From Cryphonectria parasitica EP155 (Eukaryota > Ascomycota > Sordariomycetes > Diaporthales > Cryphonectriaceae), in contig NW_024468911.1 of NCBI RefSeq assembly GCF_011745365.1, forward strand, positions 5,202,759 through 5,266,758: a stretch of DNA of 64,000 nucleotides, read 5' to 3'. Positions 35,003-45,435 of the stretch are shown here, piece after piece. Both the position numbers and the translations under genes were made by a program. The first letter of the stretch is position 1. Every line of letters begins with the position of its first letter. A model generated the notes under the pieces. The model did not search any database. It saw only the letters and a list, made by a program, of their open reading frames with translations, and was not told the DNA's origin.

Positions 35003-35275
35003 TTTGTTTGTTTATTTGTTCTATTTAGCGCCAGGTAGAAGAAGCGTAGCTAGAAAGACCTCCCGAGGCGTATAAGGCGCGCTGAGCTAGACCTGGCTAT
35101 CCTTCGAGGAGGGCGGCCGATTACCTATCCAGCGACTCAAAGTCCATTGACAACGACGGCGATGCTGCCTGGTCGGTCTCTCCCTCGCCCCCGTATGCAA
35201 GCAGTAACTAGGAAAAGTAGAAAGAGGCTAAGCCTTGAGTGTCCCGAGCCGGAGCTGAAATACTGCCTGCAGTGA
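35003..35275 (+). repeat. Dispersed repeat, copy B
   Basis: Begins with TTTGTTTGTTTATT and CTATTTAGCGCC, contains GACCTCCCGAGGCGTATAAGG and CCTATCCAGCGACTCAAA, ordered as in copy A at 15832-16095. Same orientation, diverged by substitutions and short indels. Confidence 0.7.
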
Positions 35276-35822
35276 GAAGTTGGAGCATTCCCAGATGAAG
35301 CATCTGGCGGGAAAGCTTATCACTGTGCATGCTTGTGAAGAAGGCTATGGGATTTCAGTTGTATATGTTTGGAAACTCCAAACGGCGATATTGTCAACTT
35401 GTCAAGTCGTATTGAGAGCAGAGGGAAAATGGCGCCCTATTTTGATAATGCATTTGTATTTTTATTATTGGAATAGGAAAGTTATATAAATGGTAGAGTT
35501 GCTGGTCTGCGCAAAACGGACATAACTCTCATGTAATTACTATGTGCTAATCCCGCCGAGGCCCTGCTAGCGATAGGGGAGGTGATTGTTCTCGTCTTTA
35601 GCTCGTCCCCGCCTTCTCCGCTTCACTGGCTACATGACGTACACTAGTCCTATATAAACTCTAGCCATTTTTTACTTCTGATGGCATAGAGGAGTAATTA
35701 AGGGACCCGTAGCACCCCTTCCGAACTCATCCCCTTCTCGCTTTCCCTGTCCTCACGCATCCTCCTCGTTACTTGAGCTTTTCGTATCTTATCTATCTTA
35801 GCCTTTAAGCCCAGCCATCGCT

Positions 35823-36140
35823 TGCACAAAACCATGGAACCTCAGGAAATTTTGGCACCTCGGGCAATTATTGGGCAAAATCATTTTCTGCCCACGGTGC
35901 GGTCGGGGACCTTTCAGAACATTACACAATGGTGTTTGCGCTGCCTGCAAACGAGACTTTGCCAATGCAATACAGAAAAGCAGCCAGCAAAAACCGCCAA
36001 GAGCAAAAGACCTTTTGCAAGAAATCCAGGAAAATGACAATAGAAGACGGCTGCAGCAGCTGACATCATTGCAACTGCTGTTAAGTCACATTCGCAGTTT
36101 CGGTAAGAAGTATCTTTTTCTTTCTTTCTGCAGCCCTGGT
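35823..36140 (+). CDS. Possible small zinc-ribbon protein, unrecognised
   Basis: One frame reads through KPWNLRKFWHLGQLLGKI and then FCPRCGRGPFRTLHNGVCAACKR, a CPxCG...CxxC zinc-ribbon-like pattern, followed by a Gln- and Lys-rich helix (QKSSQQKPPRAKDLLQEIQE). No ATG is seen in this frame near the start, so the 5' exon is missing or the gene is broken. A GTAAGA donor near 36102 and an acceptor CTGCAG near 36131 could end the exon. The opposite strand is also open over the same DNA (35798-36040), which weakens the call. A TATA-like TATATAAACT lies near 35651. Confidence 0.35.
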
Positions 36141-36589
36141 TAGTTGAATCATACTGAAGACGAAGATCCAGATTTGAATGTAGTGAGGTACATCATTAAG
36201 TTCAGCAAACAACAACTGGCAACTGTGAAAAATAGTCACTGCTCTTGACATCCCACACTACAACAGAGACTATTGGTGCAGATGTGGCCATCTGAACTTG
36301 GCATGTGAGGCCACCAGTGATGGATGTGGAAAGCACTTGAGTTCTATATATCCATACCTGAGTGCAAATATTCGAGATGGCTGGCTTTTATATGCAGTAC
36401 CTAGAAAGTCAGTAGGTCGGCATAGTCTGGGTTGTTTCAAAAAGTCGACATCATATTAATACTGGTAATAGGCTTTTTCTGGCTAATAGCTAACCAGGAG
36501 CTATACTAGGTCTCTGCCTTCGTCGTGATTAGCCGGCGCCAGCATACGAAATTCATTGCGAGAATGATCGCTTTAAATGTCTCGTTGTA

Positions 36590-37696
36590 AGTCCGAGGGG
36601 GTAACTTCCGGCCATCCCGGCCATCCACACTCTACATACACACACATATAAAATATATATATTTGACTACCCTATTCACCTACTACGATGCAATCCCCCT
36701 CGTCAGCAGGTATTTTGACATCGCTCTCTTCATCCTGACTATCCTCATTTCGATTGACTGAATTTTGAGCTCTTTGTATAGCCTGGATATCTGCAAACCT
36801 CGAATTCGGGCTGATATCAACCTTTCTTCTTTTACTAGGCCTGAGAGCCTCAATCTGCCTTTTCAGTGCCTCAATTTCCTCCCGAGCCTTAGCCAGTTGT
36901 ATTTCATTTTTTTTCCCGAGACTTTTTTATCTTTCTGGCACCTAAACGGCCCTCTGGCTCGTTCAAAACCTGGCCTCGAATCTTCTGCAGCTGATGATAT
37001 AGATCCTTAGCCCCTTGAGGAGTTGAAATGAGATCCAGCTGGCTTGACGAGGGTTTCAGAGTAGTTTGGGCTGTAGTTGATGGCCTTGAGCTTGAATTCG
37101 GCTGGGTCTGAGTGCGTTAAGAAGTGTTCTCAAGGAGAAGAGGGATTAAAGGCGGTTCAGATGGTCTGACCGGCCATAGACCAGTTGCTTTCCATCCAGA
37201 TCTGATATTCTGGCTAGAAAGACCTTCTATACGAGCCAGGCGATAGTCTTCAAGAAATAATCGCTTTCCTAGGACTGTTGAATCCCCTCATTAGCCTAGA
37301 AAACTGATTTTCTTTCTGTATGCTCTCTTGAGAGATGAGAAGATCTCTAGATTGAGGGGTTGAAACACATGCGGGGTATGAGGAGGTAAATAAAGCAACA
37401 GGATGTTGTTTTGAAAGCATTGCCACATAAATTCGTCAGTTGTATGGCTGCTGTGGCCATCCAGGACCAAAAGCCTTGCTTCTGAGGGGTCTGCTGGCTG
37501 GCTGCCTGGGATGAAGATCTTTTCCAGCCTTTCAAGTGCCATTGTATTGTTGGTCCATCCGTTTTTTGTTGCTGTGAATTGCCAGCCCTTGGAAATCTCC
37601 AATTGAGCAAGAAACCATTGTTTTTGTATGGTTAAACCCTTGAAGACAACTAAAGGTTCGAGGTGCGCACCTATAGCTGAGATACACTCGAGGAAA
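36590..37696 (-). mobile_element. Truncated Pogo-type element related to the one at 22834
   Basis: Begins after TA (36588-36589) with AGTCCGAGGGGG, comparable with AGTCAAAGGGGGGGG of the other element, and follows its interior base for base with substitutions from about 36650 (ACTACGATGCAATCC) to GATACACTCGAGGAAA near 37696, where similarity ends abruptly. The right half and right end are missing. The best preserved piece, minus strand 37602-37291, has DDE-domain landmarks: LLVLDGHSSHTTDEF (second catalytic Asp) and LLYLPPHTPHVFQPLNLEIF. This copy is less mutated than the one at 22834. Truncated and inactive. Confidence 0.85.
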
Positions 37697-38694
37697 TCGT
37701 TGGCGCTAGTCCCCTTTTGGGACTAAACACCAGTGCCTCACTATCTTACCCTTGACCAGTGAATGGCCAAGGGTTTAGTCCCTTCTTTCTATTGCTAGCA
37801 GCCCTAGACCCCACATCAACTCAGGCCCTATGGCCACTGCCACAGGTTATTTCGTTGATGGTGGACATGTTGATCTTAGGACAGTTTTAGTGCGTCGTGT
37901 TGAAGGACTTGTTTTCGGAGGGAATTATAGGCTTACTGGGCGGCCGGAAGCCTGGTGCTCAGCCAACTTCTGAATCCACGCGTTCTCTTCCAAGCGCATC
38001 CTGTCGCATAGATATAAAGCCTACAGTAGCATCGAAAGGTTCCATGCCACTATAATTGAATGTCCGATTGATCAGTTTGCAGTACTACTTTGGTTTCAGC
38101 CTGCGATAGCTGGCAGGTTATAGGCTGATATTTATATAACAGTGTTGGCCTCTGTATTCTGGTGTCAATACATCATTCATCGTAAGAGTTCAGGGATTAG
38201 ATGCAATACTGACTAATCGAAGAAGCCCTTTCCTTGCATAGAAACCCATCATATATAAATCAAATAAATACCTGTGCGCGGGCGAAGGCTTGAATGCATG
38301 GCACTAGCACACGATCCAAGATGTTTCAATATGCCGAAACGCTGGATTCAGAGAATCCGAATCACAGGAGGCGCAATACTGTGGAAAGATAGATCGGGGT
38401 TCTTCTATCATATACTAATCCATCTGTTTAATATAACTGACGAGAGTTAAAGCTTAAGGCTAGAGAGTATTTAGGGGGAGACTAGTAGGCATAGGAATAA
38501 AGTTTTTCAAGTTATAGATTGTGTTATACAAATTTATAGGCTTGCGATGCAGTACTAATTATGATTAACTCTCGCGCGAGATGTAGCAGCTGACGACAAA
38601 CTCTGCTTTTGCATCTCGGACAGAGAGGTATCACTGTAGTAGATTCAAGTTTCTAGGATCCGGAAATTCGGGTTTCTTAGTTTCGCATCTATAT
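37697..38694. other. Stretch with a foldback sequence right of the truncated transposon
   Basis: Starts at the break in the transposon. The first 100 bp hold complementary blocks (AGTCCCCTTTTGGGACT near 37711, and GGGACTAAAC near 37722 with GTTTAGTCCC near 37775), a possible end of another small element. The rest up to the BTB gene shows no gene. Confidence 0.4.
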
Positions 38695-39993
38695 CTATAG
38701 GAAGTCTTCTAGTTTTAAGACATCGTCGATACAAGCTTCAACTTGAGCAATGGTCGATTCGAGAAATTGGTCAAGAGAGCAAGAATGAGGAGGATTGTAA
38801 GAGCGGGAACGACGAAGTGGGCCAGCTTCGCACCAGCTCGAAGGTCGGAACCGACGCGCGACCTGGATGCTTTCCGTAATGCTGTAACCAAGGAATGGCG
38901 GCACTGGCTGTGGGCACCATATACCTCCTGCAACCAGACCCCTGAGAAGCGATCCGAGTAATATCGAGCTGCACTCAGGACTACAATAGTCTCGGACACT
39001 CAAGTACTGCAGAAGGCCATATAAGCTGTTGATAATACGGCCAACAACATCCACTCTTTTACTCTCAATTTGGTCTATATTTATCATTAGCTATGTAAAC
39101 CATCCTAAGTTAAAAAATATTCACATACCAATGAGGCTGTTGGGAAACGGTAAACCTAGCGTTCGAAGGGGTTCTCGAACTGCTCGTACTGCAACAGATT
39201 TTACAGTATTGCATATCTCAGGCTTGTCGAAGACGCAAGCAATGCAGAGCCATAGGACAAGTTGCCGGCTATATTCCTGAGGCAGGCGCTCCCTCTGCCC
39301 AATCTCCTCGATCCAAGTATCGGAAAAGAATTTGACAGCGTCATGGCATTTGTAATAATCGACCACAACAGCAATCTGTGCAAGAAGCTCGAGGCTTATG
39401 CGCCGGGGTACTTGTCCGCTTTTGCAATGGATTATATCCATCAAAATTTGCAAAGCTTCTTCGTGCCACTCACTTGCATCAACAACATATCCCGAATCAG
39501 ACGTTCTGACACTTTCTTTCCAGGAACCGCTGAAAGCTGTGCGGAAGTATGAAGAAGCCAGTATCAAATGCCGAGAAGATAGATGAAATCGTATCGAACA
39601 GCCCTTGCCGGCGGTAGGATCGATGTCTTTGATAGCCGTGTGGCCGGAGTCGTCTGGTCTGATTTCCACAGAATCAGCCTCTACCGCTTCAGTCTCCGAT
39701 TCAACAGCCACTGGCTCCTCTTCCGGTTGCGCAAGAGTTGATACCAAACCCCATTGCCATGGCGGTGGATCCGGTCGACGCGGGTCAACATCTCTAAATC
39801 TGCGAACAAAGCCCTGTAAATTGTCGAGCTCTGGCCAACAGGACCCGGACGGTTGCTGATTCTGGTTTATATCCCAGATAGCAAATGGCTTATTCGGATC
39901 CCGCAGAATGAGAAGCACATCTCCTTTCTCGTTAATATCTCGGTATATCTTTGAGTTCATTGTGAGTTCAGATTCAGCGGAGACAAGAGTCAT
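38695..39993 (-). CDS. BTB/POZ domain protein
   Basis: Model complement(join(38695..39074,39129..39993)), 414 residues. The intron (GTATGT...ATATAG, 54 bp) keeps frame and joins the end of exon 1 to DQIESKRVDVV. N-terminus: MTLVSAESELTMNSKIYRDI followed by DVLLILRDPN (start of a BTB fold), a long acidic linker (VAVESETEAVEADSVE) and then FHLSSRHLILASSYFRTAF, the main BTB strand-helix core. The C-terminal half has fungal-type repeats ALQILMDIIHCKSGQVPRRI and VVDYYKCHDAVKFF, ending in LLGSLLRGLVAGGIW...PPFLGYSITESI, usual for a large fungal BTB family with unknown partners. It probably mediates protein-protein contact; function unknown. Reads intact, an unusual state in this part of the window. 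Confidence 0.85.
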
Positions 39994-40726
39994 TGAATAA
40001 CTTCTAGGAGAAGTTGTGGTTGTTTCAGCACAGCGTTGAGGTGATAGGTAATGCAGGGACGAAGGGGGTCAGTATAGTGAATTCGGGGCCGACAGGGTCA
40101 CAAGAACAGGCTGGCTCAGGTGGAGTCCGGAACACGTGTACAGATGTACATGGATCCAACGTCTCCAGCTTAAATAAGCTGACCTGCGTGCTTATATCAT
40201 CAGCTTTACTCCTCAGACGCCTCAACTCCGTTTTGAGACAAGAGACAGACGATGAACTAATGCTGATGCTATCATCGCCCTTGCTGTTGAGGAGGTGTAC
40301 AGATTCTGTAGCTTGGCAATAGGTGAACAGTAGGCCTTGAATGTATACTGCGAATTGTGCAATGCAAGACTTTTGGCACTGTAATGATGATTAGGTTTGC
40401 TAGGCAAGTAATAATAGAGGACAAGAGTAGATAGAACTGAGCCTATAAGGATCCACGATAGAATTTGCGCAACTTATTTGCTTGAAACGGCAGCTTAGTT
40501 GCTTTGAAAGGTATCTCCAAATTGTCAACTTCACTTGTCAAGCCACTTAAATCCGCTTTCCGTTCTCATTTATATGCAGAAAGCTAATGATCAGTCAACA
40601 GTACATCAAGCCCTTGTCAGCTGGATTATAATGCAGCTCTTACCTTCCATAATTCCGCTTATAGTCCTGTTCAATACAGGTTTATACAAGAGAATTGCTC
40701 AGATGATAGCTTTATAATCCCTTATA
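39994..40726. other. Intergenic stretch upstream of the BTB gene
   Basis: No gene supported. The BTB promoter should lie in its left part. Confidence 0.45.
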
Positions 40727-41560
40727 ATGCTTCCAATGGGGATGCAGATATTGCTTGGTTTGTATACTGAAAGCTTTTCCTTTCTTTACTGGTGCACTGG
40801 AACTAACAGACTAGGTGGTGTGCTGGCAATGAAACCTGTGCTTCTGTGGTTATTTATGGAGGCGCGCCGAGAAGTTCTGGAACAAACCTGTATTCGATAT
40901 CAATCTCCCGCAGCTAGCAGCAGTCTCTTTCGCAGTCTACCTACCGATTTATATCTGGATCCGGGGGCCGGACAGGCTCCGTGCTCCTTTCGACCTTATC
41001 CTCAATCCAGTCAGCAGTTCAATCCAACAATTCCAGAGACTATGCCGGATCTTCTTTATCCATTTCCACAACCGAACTAATCACCCAATCCCACGAATTC
41101 TCGGTCTCTTCTAAGCTCTCCTTATCAGCATCTGCGATCCAGTATACAGCTAAAACCGGAATATCGCCCGCAGTTCGAGCCTCGTCTGTAACATCATTGC
41201 TCACAGCATCCTCGGCAGAATCCACTCCTCAGATGTCAGCTGTAGATATAACAGCAAGCAGCCTCCCCTGCACTTATCAAGCTGCGAGTTCTGATACGGG
41301 CATCAGTCAAGACGGATGTGTCTGCAGCGGAACAATTACATATCCGCTGCTCGTATATACATCAGGATCAAGCACTTTTGCCATACCATCCTGTGACTAC
41401 ACAGACGCTCCAAGTTAAACAAGCCTGCTTGCGATAGGAGAGACATGGACGAAAGATTGTGTGGTATGCTTCCAGACAGGGGTTGCTGATCCGGCATCAT
41501 GTACAACCATGACATCCTGTGATGGAGCCACAAGTCCCACAACGACATAATCCATGCGAC
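40727..41560 (+). pseudogene. Possible remnant of a Ser/Thr-rich secreted protein
   Basis: From about 40981 the plus strand reads a Ser/Thr-rich frame (SVSSKLSLSASAIQYTAK, SLLTASSAESTPQMS) and then a Cys-containing part: LPCTYQAASSDTG, DGCVCSGTITYPLLVY, AIPSCDYTD, a TAA stop near 41416, then in the same frame DCVVCFQTGVADPASCTTMTSC and a final TAA near 41547. This Ser/Thr stretch plus small Cys domain is common at the C-terminus of secreted or wall-bound fungal proteins. No catalytic domain is left upstream. The stop fits a dead gene; the family is not identified. Confidence 0.4.
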
Positions 41561-42826
41561 CTATGCCACTATATAATTTAACAGAAACCAGATGCTCGTG
41601 GTGGAATATATGAGATCCTTTCGGCTTCTGGGCTTTCCTTATTACTCCAAGTTACAGCTCTTACATATATGAATGGTTCTATCAGATTCAGATTTATATA
41701 TTTCCTTTTTGTTTGATATATATCAGTCATAGTAATGTTGAGGGAGAAGAGTATCTGATGGGCGATCAGCATAGTAATATTTCAGCTTAGCATGTTCTTT
41801 AGATAGTTCTAATGAAAGAAGCGTTCAACTATTCTAGGACAAAAATAACATGTTATGGGTGAGGACATCATCGAAACTCTCTGCGTAAAACAATCCCTAA
41901 TCCAATCATTTATCCTTTTTTAGTTTATCTTCAGGTCTGTGTCCTCCCTGAGCACTAGTTCTGGCTGAATCACTGGCTCATCACACATGATGGCTTTTGA
42001 AGGAGCTCGTCGAGGCTTCGAGGGGTCTGTACATTCTTACGAAGTGTTTGCCATTGATGCTCAAGCACTTGGAATCTTTGGACATATTGTACCCCCAAAT
42101 ATTAGGACACTTTCATAGAAGAATCCATGCAGCACTCGTATATATAGGGATAATAATTGAGGTGTTATTGAATAATAATACTGATCAGGGAAAGATGACA
42201 TAGTAGTGTCATTTTCTAAGGCTCTTATACTACTGAAATCCCTTGCGACTGATCTTTAAATACTCAAACCGATCATCCTTACTGACTTGTAAAAAGCATG
42301 AAAGAATGCTACCAGACCCGAAACACAATATCGAGTTCCAGGGCAGTTATATCCGTCTAATGAGCACATTTGTCTTATTTTTCAGCTTCTCGCTGGCTCA
42401 GTGTGAAGGCTTCGAGCGTTGCAGCATCTGCCTCAGAGTCTGCCTATCATCAGAGTAAGCAGCGTTCAATATGAATGCGACTAATTACGTACTAATTTCG
42501 AGAGGATTATCTCCAACATATGTTCCATTCGATCCAATCGCAGCTTCATCTCTGTAAAGATAGGCATTTCTTCTTGGTCGACCTTGGCATTGTGACAGGT
42601 GTAATACCACTTGAATGCTGTGTTTCTATAAAAGGATATCTGTTCGGACGTGAGCTACGGTCCGCGGGATGGTGAAAAGGGAGAAGCTATCAGAAGTAGG
42701 AGAAATATCTCATGGAAGACCAGTGGGGATTTCATGCGATCTTTAGGTATCAATACTTTATTTATTGCTCATGTAGATCTGGCTCTTTGTTCATCCCTTA
42801 AACTGGAAAATTAGATTTCTCTTTTT
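41561..42826. other. Intergenic stretch
   Basis: About 1.27 kb, AT-rich, no gene or RNA supported. It runs into the minisatellite at 42827. Confidence 0.45.
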
Positions 42827-43018
42827 AGTATTGTTAGTATATTAGTTGTATTGATCATGTTGGTTGTATTGATTGTGTTGGTTGTGTTGGTTGTGTTGGT
42901 TGTGTTGATTGTGTTAGTTGTGTTGGTTGTGTTGGTTGTGTTGGTTGTATTGGTTGTGTTGGTTGTGTTGGTTGTGTTGGTTATGGTCGTGTTGGCTATG
43001 TTAGTGACATTAGTGATA
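42827..43018 (+). repeat. 9-bp minisatellite (GTTGGTTGT type)
   Basis: About twenty tandem units of a 9-bp motif, mainly TTGGTTGTG, with variants TTGATTGTG and TTAGTTGTG, degenerating at both ends. Translated it gives a VLVVLVVL run, which is not a real protein. It ends about 180 bp before the start codon of the glycosyltransferase-like gene. Confidence 0.9.
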
Positions 43019-43196
43019 TTCGCAGTATATTAATCAAGTTGCAGTAAAGATCCGGCTTTCCCGAGTTCAACTTTCTCTGCTCTAGCATTTCCTTGCTAGT
43101 TACATTGTTGGCTTCGCTATAAAATACATCTCGAAGATCTTAGAGCTGAATGCTCGCTTTAAACCATCGACTGCTGCAGTCTCGCATTATATTGAA

Positions 43197-44288
43197 ATGG
43201 CTTCCTCGCTACCAGCTCCCGCCAACCCTAATGTTGTGATTATTAGTGCCGGCATTGGGATTAGATATAATCACGCTGCTAGCGAGCTATGTCACCAATT
43301 GCGAGCCTGCAGCTGCACAGCTGCTTGGTATGATATGCTCAACAGTCTACCCCGCGCAACTCGTTCTTTATTATGCATAAGCCATACGCAGATGGCTACT
43401 TTTTTGCCCCGCACTCTCGATTCTATTATCTCTATGCAACCACATCCTTTCCTACTTTCAATTCTGACCCTCCTCGAGAGATTTTCCGGGAATACACTAT
43501 TGAGATGGATTGAAAAAGCAGATATAGTTGTTGCGGTACACCCAATTGCTATTAAACTCTTAGGATCACTCAAGCTTAAGCAACATAAACGTTTTTATCT
43601 TTCTGCTTATTTTTGCGACAGTCATATTTATCAATTTTTCCTCGACAATACTATCGACCAAAACCTTGTCATCACAGCTCCAGCACAAGCAGCATGCGAA
43701 CGGTTTGGATATTCAGCTGCAGCTATCAGTCCGGTTGTTGGATACGAGTTCTACTATGACTACTCTGCTAATAAGCGGGCCCAGATACGCTACAGGCTAG
43801 GACTTGGTAATAGTGGAGTCATTCTTGTCTGTGCTGGGCTACATGGTGCAAGCTTTGCAATTCGGACCGTTAACGATATTCTTGAGGAGATATCCGAGGT
43901 ATCGGTAATAGTCCTTTGTAAGCACGATGCAAGGCTCCAGGAAAAGCTTGCGAACAGGCCGCGCGTTGTCTCACTTGGCTGGCAGAACTGGGTAGAAATG
44001 CTACTGCTGATGGCTCTTTCCAACATCATGGTATACAATGCAGGTGTGATAATAGTTTGCGAGGCTATAGTCATGAAGATCACAGCGATAACATACTGCC
44101 CGCTACCAGAACATAGCGAGGCGAATGCTCGAGCAATGGAGCTGGCAGATCTATCCTTCTGGGCACGAACACAGCAAATGCTTGAAGCTATGATGAGGAA
44201 GTATATGGACAGGCCTAGAAACCAGTATTTCCATGGAAGGATCTGTGCAGCTGATGAAATTCTATCTTTGTATCGAAAACGAAGTTGA
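43197..44288 (+). CDS. MurG/MGDG-synthase-like glycosyltransferase, bacterial type, intronless
   Basis: 363 residues in one exon. The N-terminal half follows the MGDG-synthase-like fold: NVVIISAGIGIRYNHAASEL, where bacterial members have a SAGxGxGH..AA motif, then a D..NSLP region. Mid-protein PVVGYEFYY corresponds to the linker. The C-terminal half follows the glycosyltransferase family 28 C-domain: VILVCAGLHG, SVIVLCKHDARLQEKL, VVSLGWQNWVEMLLLMALSN, then MVYNAGVIIVCEAIVMKITA (donor-binding NAGG..EA block) and PLPEHSEANARAMELADLSFWAR (usual PLPGxxxxNA). It should transfer a sugar from a nucleotide donor to a lipid or other acceptor. Key positions differ from the bacterial norm (GG to GV, PG to PE, a changed GAGH loop), so activity is doubtful. 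No membrane helix or signal. TATA-like ATAAAATA near 43119. The closest relatives recalled are actinobacterial; transfer is inferred, see findings. Confidence 0.7.
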   Translation: MASSLPAPANPNVVIISAGIGIRYNHAASELCHQLRACSCTAAWYDMLNSLPRATRSLLCISHTQMATFLPRTLDSIISMQPHPFLLSILTLLERFSGNTLLRWIEKADIVVAVHPIAIKLLGSLKLKQHKRFYLSAYFCDSHIYQFFLDNTIDQNLVITAPAQAACERFGYSAAAISPVVGYEFYYDYSANKRAQIRYRLGLGNSGVILVCAGLHGASFAIRTVNDILEEISEVSVIVLCKHDARLQEKLANRPRVVSLGWQNWVEMLLLMALSNIMVYNAGVIIVCEAIVMKITAITYCPLPEHSEANARAMELADLSFWARTQQMLEAMMRKYMDRPRNQYFHGRICAADEILSLYRKRS

Positions 44289-45435
44289 GATCTTCACTCT
44301 ACAGGCAGCATGCTCATGAGATTCAGATCCTATAGGATGTTGTCCAGCAGGGTTATAATTCTCGTCAGTTGTTATATTCAATACTACAGAGAGTTTTGAT
44401 AGTCTGAGCTGCTTGCCTACAAACTATAACACGCTTTATTAGAACTTGATATTAATCCAACCTGTGGTGTGAACGTTACCGGATATGTAGCGACAGCTGA
44501 GCATAAGAGTTGTCGCTCTCGATATGAACGCCGAATGAGGAATCGTCGGGAGGGATAGGTGGTGTTGTGTATCTATCGGCATTACCTTATTCAAAAAAGT
44601 ATATGCAGTTGCAAACTTGTTCAAAAGTATAATCAGTACTATTCCATACTTAGTTCGATGGGTATGGTCTGGTTATTTATTGGTATTTTCCCACAGCGCC
44701 GGAAGGTGTGTTATCGGGAAGCATAGGTAACGGTTGTGGTTGAAGACATAGGAAAAATAGAAGACGGATTTGTAAGTAGAGATAGATTGAAAAGCATGCC
44801 GAAAACTTTTGGTGGTAAGAGCAGGCTCAATTAGCGGATCAGGGAGGCGTTGTTATACCGTATTCTCGCTTATTAATCAAGGTGCTGTCAAGACCCAAGG
44901 TCGTGCCCCACGCCTCCGCAAGCTGGACTTGAAGGATTTTTGCGCCATCACCAAGCTTAGCTTTTCATTAGCTTGACACTGTTAGAGCAGGTTTACTTTG
45001 AACCCAATCCCAAAGTATTGGACATTATAATTACAGTATGTACTGTAGCCATTTAATAGGATCACCGAGGTAAAATGCTGTTCGCGAGCTGGCGCTCGTG
45101 TTCGTCGTGACAAACCTCCGCCAGCCCACTGACCTGGCTACCACAAAAACCCTGATCTGAGCCTGAAAGAAAGATCTGTCCCGCCAAGCCGCCATCCTGT
45201 TGGCTAGGTTCCAGTAATAGTGGGTACATCAGGACGTGTTTTCGTCGCTTACCATGGTACACGCGTATTATATTAGGGCTAGCGTCATCTTGGTCCAGGT
45301 CTTGGTATACTGCACAGCAACAGACAACAAGCTCAAACAAAACCGAATAACATCCCTCAACATCCATCACAGACCGCTATCGACCGAGTTAACCACACTG
45401 CAACCTGGCCTGCACAATAGTCACTCCACGATGCA
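44289..45435. other. Intergenic stretch
   Basis: No gene supported over about 1.15 kb. Short frames on both strands lack motifs. Confidence 0.45.

Noticed and set aside
42827..43018. CRISPR-like array
   Set aside because: The 9-bp units are contiguous and have no spacers; CRISPR is not expected in a fungal genome.
42851..43033. 60-residue VLVVLVVL frame
   Set aside because: It is only the translation of the minisatellite.
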